Shown here: positions 1 through 8,824 of the stretch, piece after piece
Position numbering within the stretch: position 1 is the first letter of the stretch
Layout: the number at the start of each line of letters is the position of its first letter
Assembly (NCBI GenBank): GCA_016208415.1
Contig: JACQYB010000014.1
Coordinates: 1-64,000 of the forward strand
From: Betaproteobacteria bacterium
GTDB taxonomy: Bacteria > Pseudomonadota > Gammaproteobacteria > Burkholderiales > Rhodocyclaceae
Direction of reading: 5' to 3'
Length of the DNA: 64,000 nucleotides
Translations under genes and position numbers: made by a program
The notes under the pieces: generated by a model
What the model was told of the DNA's origin: nothing
Databases searched by the model: none
What the model saw: the letters and a program-made list of their open reading frames with translations, nothing else

Positions 1-1404
1 AGCTGATATACCCGCTGCTGAAGTAGGGGTTGTAGCTCGGGGTGGTGTAGGTGGGCGTGTCGCTGTTGCTCCCGCCCCCGGTCGTGGGCAGCGTGGGGGT
101 GCTCGGGCTCCAGTAGGTGTAGTCCGTGGTGAATCCACCGCCCGTGCCGCCGCCGATGGGAGGATCGTCGTACCACGTGTCCGTGCTCCCGCCATCGCCG
201 TACGAGGTGTCGTCGTACCAGGTGTCCGTGCCGGGGTGATCGACGTACCACGACTCCAGATCCCACGACCCGCTGTCGATCAGGCCCGTCACGATGGGGT
301 CGCTGAACACGCTGGCACTCGTGCCCCAGGTAATGCTGGTGCTGCCGTCGGTGTGCCAGTCGGTGCGGCTGGCGTAGCCGGCGTCCCAGTCGGTGAGTGT
401 GGTTTCGGGCCTCAATGAAGGGGTGTAGTCGACCACCATGGTGCCCCAGGCCGCCACATCCGCCTGGTCCCAGTCGGTGACCGTCATGTCGCCCCCGTCC
501 CACACCACCGAGCGGCTGTCCAGGCGCGACTCGGTGTCGTACCACGTGTATTCGGTGCTCCAGGCCTGGCTGCCGCCCTGATCGAAGTCCGTGGTGCTCA
601 GCGTGCCGTTGTCCCACTCCACCGAGCTGGCATCGAGGCGGTTCTCGGCGTCGTACCAGGTGCTCAACGCGCCCCACGCCTGGTTGCCGGCCTGATCGTA
701 GTCTGTCGTGCTCAGGGTATTGTTGTCCCATTCCACCGAGCTGACATCAAGGCGATCTGCGGCGTCATACCACGCGTATACGGTCTCCCACGCCTGGCTT
801 CCGTCCTGGTCCAGGTCGGCACCGCTCACCGTGCCGTTGTCCCATTCGACCGACGTAGCGTCGAGCCGGTCTTGGGCGTCGTACCAGGCGTATTGGACAT
901 CCCAGCTCTGGTTGCCGGCCTGGTCCAGGTCGGTGGTGCTCAGGGTGCCGTTGTCCCATTCCACCGAGCTGCTGTCGAGGCGGCGCTGCTCGTCGTACCA
1001 GATGTATTGAGTAGTCCAGGCCTGGCTGCCGCCCTGGTCCAGGTCGGTGGCGCTGAGCGTGCCGTTGTCCCATTCGACCGACGCGGCGTCGATGCGCCCC
1101 TGCGGGTCGTACCAGTAGTACTGGGTGGTCCAGGCCTGGGTGGCAGCCTGATCGAGATCGGTTACACTGCTGGTGCCGGCATCCCAATAGACAGTATTGC
1201 TGTCGAAGCGCCAAAGCTCGTCATAGGTCGCCAGCTGCACGTTCCAGGTTTGGCTGGCGTCCTGATCCAGGTCGGTCACGGTGGTGGTGCCGGCATCCGA
1301 TACTACCGCCTTGCTGTCCAGGCGCCCGGCGCCATCCCACCATGTCATCTGCGTGGCCCAGGTTTGCTCGCCCGCCTGGTCCCAGTCGGTCTCGCTCGTG
1401 GTGC
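1..1404 (-). repeat. 114-bp tandem repeats encoding 38-residue WYDAxxRLD/SVEWDNG/TDLDQAG units, then a Ser/Thr/Pro-rich tail
   Basis: On the minus strand the motif read as WYD recurs at 1334, 1220, 1106, 992, 878, 764, 650 and 536, an exact 114-base spacing, so at least eight 38-residue units are present in one open frame. Each unit reads roughly YxWYDAQxRLD, then SVEWDNGTLS, then TDLDQAGxQAW. The outer units (1334, 1220) are more diverged; the middle ones are close to identical at DNA level. Below about 240 the frame continues into a Tyr/Ser/Thr/Pro/Gly-rich stretch and is still open at base 1. Such repeats resemble the YD-type repeats of large secreted bacterial proteins; their family was not identified with certainty. 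This is the C-terminal continuation of the gene that starts at 2138. Confidence 0.75.
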
Positions 1405-2138
1405 CGGATGTCCAGCACGACCTGCTCCATGGAACCGTCGGCGCGGAGGATTTCGTGTTCCACCGTACCGTCCTCCTGCGGGCGGACGGTTTCCTCGCCC
1501 TCACTGCTCGTCCAGCTCACGGGCGTGGTCTCGCTGGCGTCCACCATGCCGTCCCAGTCCACGGCGCTCGTCGGGTCGGGCGCGGAGGTCGGCGCGTTCT
1601 GTTGCCCGTTCACATGGTCGTAGGCGGGCGTTCCCGGGTGCAGTTCCGGATGCTCGGCCACATCCGTCCAGCGTGTCTGCGGTAGCCCCTCGGTGGGCCA
1701 GTACAGTTCCTGGTACGTGGAGCGCTCGGATTCGGGGATCAAGTTGACGGGGTGCGGCCCCGAGGTCATGCCTTCGTAGCTGACGCCTCCTGCCGCAAGC
1801 GCGGATCGGACCAGGTTGGTGCAGTTGTTGCCGGTGACAACATATTGGCCGCCCGAGTCCTGCCAGCGACCGACCTCGGCTTTCATGGCGTTGAGTTGGG
1901 CGCCGGTCACTTCGATGGTCTTGCTCCAGGCGACCTGGCCCATATTGCCGGCGTAGTTTGGTTCCAATGGTCTCGGTTCGAGCCCCGTCCCCACCTTTCC
2001 CGGTGCAACAGGACGCCCTCCATAGCCATTCGCATCCGGCGCCCAACCGTAGTACTCTTTGCTTCCCTGGCCGTCATCCAGCCCGAGGAAGGCATGAGGC
2101 ATACCTTTCACATCTACATACACGGTCACACTTGGCAT
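1221..2138 (-). CDS. N-terminal part of a secreted papain-like/38-residue-repeat protein (frameshifted; continues past window edge)
   Basis: Last gene of the type I secretion operon. The first ~120 residues have an early His (MPHAFLGL) followed by a Cys in GNNCTNLV, the His-then-Cys order of circularly permuted papain-like (NlpC/P60-LRAT-type) folds; this fold call is an inference from two motifs. The reading frame is normal to about residue 245, then at about 1405-1410 it leaves the frame of the downstream repeats: the next open frame resumes as SGTTSETDWDQAG and stays open to base 1. The product was therefore probably one protein of more than 700 residues, and the last ~60 residues of this ORF are out-of-frame repeat sequence. 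ATG 2138 lies 12 bases after the lipoprotein stop. Either a real mutation or a base-calling error explains the shift. Function is unknown; a secreted peptidase/amidase toxin or an adhesin are both possible. Confidence 0.6.
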   Translation of the reverse strand: MPSVTVYVDVKGMPHAFLGLDDGQGSKEYYGWAPDANGYGGRPVAPGKVGTGLEPRPLEPNYAGNMGQVAWSKTIEVTGAQLNAMKAEVGRWQDSGGQYVVTGNNCTNLVRSALAAGGVSYEGMTSGPHPVNLIPESERSTYQELYWPTEGLPQTRWTDVAEHPELHPGTPAYDHVNGQQNAPTSAPDPTSAVDWDGMVDASETTPVSWTSSEGEETVRPQEDGTVEHEILRADGSMEQVVLDIRHHERDRLGPGGRANLGHADDMVGWRRAPGQQGGSIGCRHHHRDRPGSGRQPNLERAAGDL

Positions 2139-2150
2139 GATGGCTCCTTG

Positions 2151-2822
2151 TTACTCGTTGATGAAAAAGGTACGTTTCTCGACCACATGTTGCGGCCAAG
2201 AGGAAGAAGGAATATGCCGCCGATTCGCTGCATCAAGCGCGGCAAGCGCATCGAGTTCTCGTACAACGTATAAGACTATCGTTCGACGCTCCCGCGGTGC
2301 ACCATCGCAACCGCCCCATTGGCGTAGTCGCTCCGTGTCCGATCGGCGGGCATAGCTTTCACCGGGGTAAGCCTGCTGCGGGACTGGAATGGTGAAACAG
2401 AGATGGCGAACAGTTGATTCGATCCGTTCTAACAGCCGAGGATACATATAGACTTGGTGTCCAACGATCAGTGGCAGGCAATGCGGATCCTTACTACGAT
2501 TGCACTGCAGTCCACCACCGCCGGACTTCACCCAAATGTGGCCCACACCAAACGGTACGGTTCCCTCCAAGGACTTGATTGGCGCATTACGATAGGGCCT
2601 ACTAGCCTCCATCCCGGCGGCGTCGCCACGTAACTCAGGCATCAAGGCGTACATCGCATGAACCAGAGCGCCGCTTTCAGTGCCGAGCTTGGGATGCGGT
2701 TCCCCAATCATCAGCGCGCCATAGCAGCCGCTCAGGCCGACTGCAGCGGCGGTGCAAATCCATGCGCGCCAGCGTCTCCAGCGTCTTCCACCCGAAGTTG
2801 GCGGCATCTCCGGTCCGTTCAT
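2151..2822 (-). CDS. putative lipoprotein, copy B of a tandem pair
   Basis: A 223-residue protein of unrecognised family. After a basic N-terminus there is one hydrophobic segment ending in VGLSGC, a good lipobox, so the mature protein probably starts at that Cys and is anchored to a membrane facing the periplasm. Shared with its upstream neighbour (2835-3518) are CYGALMIGEPH, EGTVPFGVGHIWVK, a DPHC-PLIVG segment, ERRTIVLYVVR and SSWPQHVVE; identity is roughly 55-60 percent by eye. Conserved Cys in LQC/DPHC and later LC/GGC may form disulfides. The gap is 12 bases on each side, so it belongs to the secretion operon. Its place next to a putative papain-like secreted protein makes an immunity role possible, but nothing in the sequence proves it. 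Confidence 0.7.
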   Translation of the reverse strand: MNGPEMPPTSGGRRWRRWRAWICTAAAVGLSGCYGALMIGEPHPKLGTESGALVHAMYALMPELRGDAAGMEASRPYRNAPIKSLEGTVPFGVGHIWVKSGGGGLQCNRSKDPHCLPLIVGHQVYMYPRLLERIESTVRHLCFTIPVPQQAYPGESYARRSDTERLRQWGGCDGAPRERRTIVLYVVRELDALAALDAANRRHIPSSSWPQHVVEKRTFFINE

Positions 2823-2834
2823 GACATCTCCTTG

Positions 2835-3518
2835 TTACTCGTTGATAAAAAGCGTGCGCATCTCGACTACGTGTTGAGGCCATGACGAAGCAGGCATGCG
2901 TCGACGGTCGGCTGCGCCGAGTGCGACCAAGCCATCTACGTCCCTTACCACGTAAAGGACGATGGTGCGGCGCTCTCTCGCTGCCCCATCGCACCCGGCC
3001 CACTCGCGCAGGCGCCGCGTATCGTTCCGGCGAGAAAAGCTCTCGCCGGAATACGGTTGTGTGGGCACCGGAATCGCAGAGCAGAGATCGCGGATCGTTG
3101 ATTCGATGCGCTTCAGCAGCCCCTGATGTCCATAGACTTCGGCTCCCACAATCAGGGGAAAGCAGTGCGGATCCTGAACACGGTCGCAGTGGAGCCCGCC
3201 GTCGGACGGCTTCACCCAAATATGACCCACGCCGAACGGAACGGTACCTTCCACGGGCTTGATGGGCGTGTCCTTGTATGCTTTCTTCTCTTCCATGGTG
3301 ACAATGGAGGGACGCAGTTCCGGGTGCAACGCCCACATCGCGTGCATCAGACCAATGCTCTCCGTGCCAAGCCTGGTATGTGGCTCCCCGATCATCAGCG
3401 CCCCATAACAGCCGCCCAAGCTCAACGCGGCGATCGCAACAGGAATCCATCCGCGCCATCTTCGCTTCCGCTCAACCGGAACCGCCGGCCGCGGTGCCGC
3501 AGACATGCCCGAACTCAT
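2835..3518 (-). CDS. putative lipoprotein, copy A of a tandem pair
   Basis: A 227-residue paralogue of the 2151-2822 product. The N-terminus is basic (VERKRRWRGW) followed by a hydrophobic stretch and the lipobox LSLGGC, so export and lipidation are likely. The rest is soluble, with the conserved blocks EGTVPFGVGHIWVK, DPHCFPLIVG and ERRTIVLYVVR. Divergence from the neighbour is concentrated in the mid-region (residues about 60-85) and around the segment after PLIVG. It starts 24 bases downstream of the HlyD-family gene. No known domain was recognised. Duplication inside a type I secretion operon suggests either two subunits or two specificities, for example two immunity proteins; this is inference. 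Confidence 0.7.
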   Translation of the reverse strand: MSSGMSAAPRPAVPVERKRRWRGWIPVAIAALSLGGCYGALMIGEPHTRLGTESIGLMHAMWALHPELRPSIVTMEEKKAYKDTPIKPVEGTVPFGVGHIWVKPSDGGLHCDRVQDPHCFPLIVGAEVYGHQGLLKRIESTIRDLCSAIPVPTQPYSGESFSRRNDTRRLREWAGCDGAARERRTIVLYVVRDVDGLVALGAADRRRMPASSWPQHVVEMRTLFINE

Positions 3519-3542
3519 AGCCTTTTCTCCTTTCTCGGTGGG

Positions 3543-4949
3543 TTACCTCAACCGCACCGCCTCCTGCCATCCCTTGGCCAGGGGCGAGAGGAAGAACTCA
3601 ATGACGCGCCGGCTCTCCAGCACCACATCGGCCTGCACGCTCATGCCCACCTTCAGCGCCTTGGTTTCCGCACCGACGCTCATCTCGGTGCGTTGCGGGC
3701 GGATGTGGGCGCGAAAGCTGGGCGGCGCCTGGGGAGCGGCCGGATCGGGTTCGGCATCGGGACTCACCCACACCACCTCGCCCGGAACGGTCCCATAGCG
3801 CGTGAAAGTGAAGGTGTCGATCTTGAGTTCCACGCTCTGCCCGGGCTTCACGAAACCCGCATCTTCGTTGCGCAGCCGGGCTTCGACCAGCAGCGGCGTG
3901 CCTTCGGGCACGATCACCACCAGCGGCTGGGCGGGGCTGGCCACCGCGCCCGCGCTGGTCACCCCCACGGTCTGCACCACCCCGGAGACCGGCGCATGCA
4001 GCCATTTGAGCCGGTGCAGCGTGCGGCTCTTGTCGAATTCGCCTTGCAGGGCCGTGCCTTCGCTGCGCTGGGCGTCAAGCTCTGCCATCAATTGCGCGCG
4101 CCGCTCCCGCTCCAGGGTTTCAAGCCGGCGGGCGGCGGCGGTTCGGGCGGCGCGGTACTGGTCAAGGGTGAATTCTTGCGCCACGACTTCGCCTTCCAGC
4201 GATGCCAGTTCCTGGCGCTGCTTGAGCATTTCCGCCTGCGAAACGAAGCCGGACTCGTGCAGGGTGCGGGTCTTGTCAAAGCGGGCGGCGGTCAGATCCC
4301 GGCTGGTGCGCAGCTTGACGAGGGTGGCCTCCGCAGCGGCCACGGCCTGGGTCTTCTCATCGAGGGCGGCCCTGGCCTCGGCCAGACGCGCCTCGTGGGC
4401 TTCCAGGCGGGCCTGCTGGAGGCGGCGCTGTACGGGAGCCTCGGGCGATGGATCGGTGAAGGGGCGCCCTTCGAGTTCGGCCAGCAGGCGGCGGCGCTGC
4501 GCCTCGCTGTGGGCCAGCCGTCCGCCCAGGGCAGCCACGTCGGCCTCGGTGAGGGAGGGGTCCAGTTCCAGCAGCAGGTCGCCCTCGCGCACGCTCTGGC
4601 CTTCGCGCACGTGAATCGCGCGCACGACTGCGGTTTCCGGCGTCTGGACGACCTTGACCCGCCCGTCCGGTATGAACCGCCCCGGTGCGGTGGCCACGAC
4701 TTCGGTGCGCCCCAGTACGGCCCAGACCAGCGCTGACGCCAGCAGCAGCACCACTGTCCACAGTGCGCCGTTCGCCAGCCGGGCGGGCGGGGTCTCCTGG
4801 ATTTCGAGCAAGGGGGGCAGGAATTCGCGTTCAAGGGCGGACAGGGACGTCCGTCCGTTGTCCGGTTGCGGCGCCACGGAGCCGGGTCCACCCATGGGCA
4901 CGGGCAGCCTGCCCCACGCAGCCTTGAGCCTATGCTGCCAAGCAGCCAT
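3543..4949 (-). CDS. HlyD-family type I secretion periplasmic adaptor
   Basis: A 468-residue membrane fusion protein that would link the inner-membrane ABC exporter to an outer-membrane TolC channel. Seen in the sequence: a cytoplasmic N-terminus, one membrane segment near residues 60-78 (ALWTVVLLLASALVWAVLG), a lipoyl-like half (VREGQSVREGDLLLELDP), a long Ala/Glu/Arg-rich helical hairpin (about residues 135-300), the second lipoyl half (LHAPVSGVVQTVGVTSAG) and a beta-barrel region ending in KVGMSVQADVVLESRRVIEFFLSPL, typical of HlyD C-termini. The length matches the family. The start overlaps the exporter stop by 20 bases, indicating translational coupling. No outer-membrane component lies in this operon; the TolC gene ending at 38376 is a candidate partner. 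Confidence 0.92.
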   Translation of the reverse strand: MAAWQHRLKAAWGRLPVPMGGPGSVAPQPDNGRTSLSALEREFLPPLLEIQETPPARLANGALWTVVLLLASALVWAVLGRTEVVATAPGRFIPDGRVKVVQTPETAVVRAIHVREGQSVREGDLLLELDPSLTEADVAALGGRLAHSEAQRRRLLAELEGRPFTDPSPEAPVQRRLQQARLEAHEARLAEARAALDEKTQAVAAAEATLVKLRTSRDLTAARFDKTRTLHESGFVSQAEMLKQRQELASLEGEVVAQEFTLDQYRAARTAAARRLETLERERRAQLMAELDAQRSEGTALQGEFDKSRTLHRLKWLHAPVSGVVQTVGVTSAGAVASPAQPLVVIVPEGTPLLVEARLRNEDAGFVKPGQSVELKIDTFTFTRYGTVPGEVVWVSPDAEPDPAAPQAPPSFRAHIRPQRTEMSVGAETKALKVGMSVQADVVLESRRVIEFFLSPLAKGWQEAVRLR

Positions 4950-7104
4950 AGTCAGGTCCGATTTCGTGGGCGTCGGGGCGTCCCTCCTGCATGTGCCACA
5001 TGCGGGCGTAGAGCCCGGCGCGGGAGAGCAAGGCGTCGTGGGTGCCCTCTTCGAGGATGCGCCCGCGTTCCACCACGATGATGCGGTCGGCGTGGCGCAG
5101 CGTGGCCAGGCGGTGGGCGATGATCAGTGTGGTGCGCCCGCGCGAGATCTCGCCCAGGTTGCGGGCGACGAGCCGCTCGGATTCGGCGTCCAGCGCGCTG
5201 GTGGCCTCGTCGAAGATGAGGATGCGCGGATCGCTGAGCAGTGCCCGGGCGATGGCGATGCGCTGGCGCTGCCCGCCGGACAGGGCGGTGCCCCGCTCCC
5301 CGGTCTGGGTGCCATAGCCCTCCGGCAGCGCAGAGATGAAATCGTGGGCGCCGGCCAGGCGCGCCGCCCGCTCGATGGCCTGCATGGGTGCGCCGGGGGA
5401 GGCGATGGCAATGTTCTCGGCAATGCTCCCGGCGATCAGGAAGCTCTCCTGGGGGACCACGCCGATCTGTCTGCGCAGCCACAGCGGGTCGGCCGCGGCG
5501 ATGTCGTGCCCGTCCGCCAGAATGCGCCCGGACTCCGGCAGGTAGAGGCGCTGGATGAGCCTGGCCACGGTGGACTTGCCGGAACCCGAACGGCCCACGA
5601 TGCCGATGGTCTCGCCCGGCAGGATGCGCAGGGAGAAGTCGTCCAGCGTGCGGGGACCGTCGGCGCTGTAGCGGAAGCACACCCGCTCCAGGCTGATTTC
5701 CCCGCGCAGCGGCGGGCGCACCACCGCCACGCTGGTGCCGGGTTCGGTGCGGGTGTTCATCAGGTCCCCCAGCCGGCGCACCGACAAGCCGACCTGCTGG
5801 AACTGCTGCCAAAGCTGCACCAGCCGCATGATGGGGTTGACCACCTGCCCGGCCAGCATCTGGAAGGCGATCAGGCCGCCTACGGTCAACGCTCCCTCCA
5901 TCACCTGCCAGGCCCCGACCCACAGCACGGCCAGCGTTCCAACCCGCGACACCGCCTGCGACAGGCTGGAGGAGACTGCGGCGAGCCGCTCCACCCGGTA
6001 GCCCGCAGCCACTTGCGCGGCGGCGAGATTCTCCCAGCGGCGGTTGAACACCGGCTCGATGGACAGGGCCTTGATGGTGGCGATCCCCTGGACGCTTTCC
6101 ACCATGAATCCGTGGGCCTCCGCGGCGCGGTCGAAACGCACTTCCAGTCGGCGCTTGAGCACGGGGTAGAAGACGATGGAAAGCGCCACAAACAGGGGGA
6201 TCGAGGCCAGCACGACCAGCGTGAGCGTGACGCTGTAGAGCAGCATCACGGCGATGAAGGCGCCGATGAACAGCACGTCGAGCGCCGTCGTCGTGGCCGA
6301 CCCGGTCAGGAAGTGGCGCACGGTCTCCAGTTCGCGCGCACGGGAAAGGATGTCCCCGGCGCGACGGGACTCGAAGTAGCGCAGCGGCACGCTGAGCAGG
6401 TGGCGGTACAGCCGGGCCGACAGCAGCGCATCGAGCCGCCCGGACACATGGGCGAGAAAGTAGCCGCGCAATGCCCCAAGCACCGCCTCGAACACCAGCA
6501 CGGCTGCCATGCCGAGTGCCAGCACGTGCAGGGTGGGCAGGCTGTGATGCATGAGCACCTTGTCGATGATCACCTGGCTGAACAGCGGCGTCACCAGGGC
6601 GAGCACCTGGATGAAGAGGGCCGCCAGGAGGATTTGCCCGATCAGGCCGCGGTGGCGGGCCAGCATCGGCACGAACCAGAGGAGGTCGAACGGCCGATCG
6701 CCATCCGACAAGCGCAGCGGGCGCTTTACGAGGATGCACCGCTCGCCCATGCGGGCATTCCATTGCTCCTCGTCGATGGGTTCCGGCCGCACGCCGCTCT
6801 TGGGCGCGTGGGGCGGCACCATCAGCAAACGGCCGTCGGGCAGCGGGCGCAATACGGTTGCCCATGCGCCGCCGCGGTCCTGGACGAGGCAGGGCGCACG
6901 CAGCCGCTTCGCTCCGGCCCAGGTGAGGCGGGTGTGCCGGCCCTTCAGTCCGAGGCTGCGAATCGCGACGAGCAATTGCGTCTCGTCGAGGGCGACTCCA
7001 CCGCCGAGGCCGAGGCGATGCATGAGTTGCGCCGGATCGAAAGCCACCTGGTGCTGCGCGGCGACGATGGCCAGGGCCGCCGGTGCCGTTGCGTCATTGC
7101 CCAT
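4930..7104 (-). CDS. HlyB-type type I secretion ABC exporter with degenerate C39-like domain
   Basis: A 724-residue permease/ATPase fusion energising protein secretion. Residues ~1-130 resemble the C39 peptidase-like domain but show no catalytic Cys, as in HlyB, so the substrate is probably recognised and not cleaved. Residues ~150-440 hold the transmembrane domain. The ATPase domain has Walker A (GRSGSGKST), Q-loop region (PQESFLI), signature LSGGQRQR, Walker B (ILIFDEATSALD) and H-loop (IIAHRLAT). It is the first gene of the minus-strand operon; the region 7105-7321 separates it from the divergent kinase gene and should contain its promoter. A poly-C run (about 7147-7155) lies in that gap. 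Confidence 0.93.
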   Translation of the reverse strand: MGNDATAPAALAIVAAQHQVAFDPAQLMHRLGLGGGVALDETQLLVAIRSLGLKGRHTRLTWAGAKRLRAPCLVQDRGGAWATVLRPLPDGRLLMVPPHAPKSGVRPEPIDEEQWNARMGERCILVKRPLRLSDGDRPFDLLWFVPMLARHRGLIGQILLAALFIQVLALVTPLFSQVIIDKVLMHHSLPTLHVLALGMAAVLVFEAVLGALRGYFLAHVSGRLDALLSARLYRHLLSVPLRYFESRRAGDILSRARELETVRHFLTGSATTTALDVLFIGAFIAVMLLYSVTLTLVVLASIPLFVALSIVFYPVLKRRLEVRFDRAAEAHGFMVESVQGIATIKALSIEPVFNRRWENLAAAQVAAGYRVERLAAVSSSLSQAVSRVGTLAVLWVGAWQVMEGALTVGGLIAFQMLAGQVVNPIMRLVQLWQQFQQVGLSVRRLGDLMNTRTEPGTSVAVVRPPLRGEISLERVCFRYSADGPRTLDDFSLRILPGETIGIVGRSGSGKSTVARLIQRLYLPESGRILADGHDIAAADPLWLRRQIGVVPQESFLIAGSIAENIAIASPGAPMQAIERAARLAGAHDFISALPEGYGTQTGERGTALSGGQRQRIAIARALLSDPRILIFDEATSALDAESERLVARNLGEISRGRTTLIIAHRLATLRHADRIIVVERGRILEEGTHDALLSRAGLYARMWHMQEGRPDAHEIGPDYGCLAA

Positions 7105-7288
7105 TATTTCGTGCGCATCTCAGGGTGGTTGATCGGCAAATTCTACGTCATCCCCCCCCCCACTCTGGCATGTCGGGGTGACGATGTAGTCCACAGGGAT
7201 TACACGATGTGAAGCCGCCCGGGCGCACCCCTTGCACGCGGCTCGGACCAGAAGCACGCGGGTCGCCAGCGTCGCGCCGGCCCCCCGC

Positions 7289-7294
7289 TATAAT
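7289..7294 (+). promoter_or_regulatory. putative -10 box of the pfkB-family gene
   Basis: A perfect TATAAT lies 28 bases before the chosen start. No convincing -35 hexamer is visible at the expected distance in the GC-rich upstream sequence, so this rests on the -10 match and position alone. Confidence 0.4.
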
Positions 7295-7321
7295 GGGCCC
7301 TTTGCTTTCTCCCCACACCCC

Positions 7322-8257
7322 ATGTCCACCCTCATCTGCGGTTCCATCGCCTACGACACGATCATGGTGTTCCATGATCGCTTCAAGAACCACATCCTGC
7401 CGGAGCAGTTGCACATCCTCAACGTCGCCTTCCTGGTGCCGGACATGCGGCGCGAGTTCGGCGGCTGTGCCGGCAACATCGCCTACAACCTGCGCATGCT
7501 GGGCGGCGAGCCGATGATCATGGCCACGGTGGGCGACGACGCCGCCCCCTACCTTGAGCGGCTGGAGCGGCTGGGACTGGCCACCGACCACGTGCGGCGC
7601 GTGCCCGAGACCTGGACCGCCCAGGCCTTCATCACCACCGACCTGGACGACAACCAGATCACCGCCTTCCACCCCGGTGCCATGAACTTCGCCCATCACA
7701 ACGGCGTCGCCGACGCCCGCGGCGTGCGCCTGGGCATCGTCTCGCCGGACGGGCGCCAGGGCATGCTGGAGCATGCGCGCCAGTTTTCCGAGGCCGGCAT
7801 CCCGTTCGTCTTCGATCCCGGCCAGGGCCTGCCCATGTTCGAGGGACCCGATCTGCGGCACTTCCTCGAACTCGCCGACTACTGCACCGTCAACGACTAC
7901 GAGGCACAGTTGCTGTGCGATCGCACCGGGCAGTCCCTGGAGAGGCTGGCGCGACAGGTGAAGGCGCTGATTGTCACCCGCGGCGCGGCCGGCTCCGTCA
8001 TCCACGTGGACGGCGGGGTGCTCGAAATCCCGGCCGTCAGGCCCGAGGAGGTGGTGGACCCCACAGGCTGCGGCGATGCCTACCGCGCCGGCCTGCTCCA
8101 CGGCATCGCCGCGGGCATGGACTGGGTGGCCACCGGACAACTGGCCTCGCTCATGGGCGCCATCAAGATCGCCCATCGCGGCGGCCAGAACCACGACCTG
8201 GTGCGCAATCAGGTCGCACGGCGATACCGCGAGGCCTTTGGCACCGACCTCTGGTGA
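7322..8257 (+). CDS. PfkB-family carbohydrate (ribokinase/adenosine-kinase-like) kinase
   Basis: A 311-residue sugar or nucleoside kinase. The chosen start gives MSTLICGSIAYDTIM, the usual first beta-strand of PfkB enzymes; the longer frame from 7232 adds low-complexity residues upstream of the -10 box and is rejected. The GGCAGNIAYNLRMLGG motif (substrate side, near residue 50) and the C-terminal VDPTGCGDAYRAGLL motif with the catalytic Asp and anion hole are intact. The sequence lengths and motifs fit the adenosine kinase/ribokinase group common in betaproteobacteria; the exact substrate cannot be told. A lipoprotein gene follows after 10 bases and may be cotranscribed. Confidence 0.9.
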   Translation: MSTLICGSIAYDTIMVFHDRFKNHILPEQLHILNVAFLVPDMRREFGGCAGNIAYNLRMLGGEPMIMATVGDDAAPYLERLERLGLATDHVRRVPETWTAQAFITTDLDDNQITAFHPGAMNFAHHNGVADARGVRLGIVSPDGRQGMLEHARQFSEAGIPFVFDPGQGLPMFEGPDLRHFLELADYCTVNDYEAQLLCDRTGQSLERLARQVKALIVTRGAAGSVIHVDGGVLEIPAVRPEEVVDPTGCGDAYRAGLLHGIAAGMDWVATGQLASLMGAIKIAHRGGQNHDLVRNQVARRYREAFGTDLW

Positions 8258-8267
8258 GGAAAGCGAA

Positions 8268-8720
8268 ATGAAACCGATGCCCATCGTTGTCGCCGCCCTG
8301 GCGGCGGTGCTCGCCGCCGGGTGCGCCTCCAGCAAGTCCGGCAGCGCCTACGAACGGCGCGAGGCGCGCCGCGAGATGACGGTGCGCCTGGGCGTGGTGG
8401 AAAGCGTGCGCCAGGTGACGCTGGAAGGCACCAAGAGCCCCGTGGGCACCGCCGGCGGGGCCGTGGTGGGCGGCGTGGCGGGGAGCAACGTCGGCGGCGG
8501 CAAGGGTGCCGTCGTGGGTACGGTGCTCGGCGCCATCATCGGCGGCGTGGCCGGTTCCGCGGTCGAGGAGGGCGTGACCCGGCGCGAGGGCGTGGAACTC
8601 ACCGTCAAGCTCGACAACGGCCAACTCATCGCCGTCACCCAGGAGGCCGACGAGGTCTTCCGCCCCGGCGAACGCGTACGGGTGCTCTCCGGCGGCGGGG
8701 AGACCCGGGTCTCGCACTGA
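8268..8720 (+). CDS. glycine-zipper outer-membrane lipoprotein (SlyB/Pcp-like)
   Basis: A 150-residue lipoprotein. The signal sequence ends in VLAAGC, a clear lipobox. Residues ~60-105 are a Gly/Val-rich 2TM glycine-zipper stretch (GGAVVGGVAGSNVGGG, then GAIIGGVAGSAVEEG), and the end has the beta-rich tail seen in SlyB/Pcp/17-kDa antigen proteins (DNGQLIAVTQEADEVFRPGERVRVL). Proteins of this family sit in the outer membrane and affect its integrity. It starts 10 bases after the kinase stop. Confidence 0.88.
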   Translation: MKPMPIVVAALAAVLAAGCASSKSGSAYERREARREMTVRLGVVESVRQVTLEGTKSPVGTAGGAVVGGVAGSNVGGGKGAVVGTVLGAIIGGVAGSAVEEGVTRREGVELTVKLDNGQLIAVTQEADEVFRPGERVRVLSGGGETRVSH

Positions 8721-8824
8721 GCCGCGGAGCGATCATCGGCATTCACCGACCGGGTGAATGCGCGTTGCTTTGTAGGGCTCCGCGTTGTCTGCGGCAAATG
8801 AGGTTGTCGGGCTGATCGTTGCGC

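Noticed and set aside
3126..4736. 536-residue plus-strand open frame
   Set aside because: It is antisense to the HlyD-family gene, with low-complexity residues; the minus-strand protein has clear motifs.
7147..7155. Poly-C run as a phase-variation tract
   Set aside because: It is between divergent genes, outside any reading frame and not clearly between -10 and -35 boxes, so there is no support beyond the run itself.
4654..7212. 852-residue plus-strand open frame
   Set aside because: Antisense shadow of the ABC exporter gene; no domain pattern.
7148..8335. 395-residue minus-strand open frame over the pfkB gene
   Set aside because: The plus-strand kinase has intact family motifs; the antisense frame is Gly/Ala/His-rich noise of GC-rich DNA.
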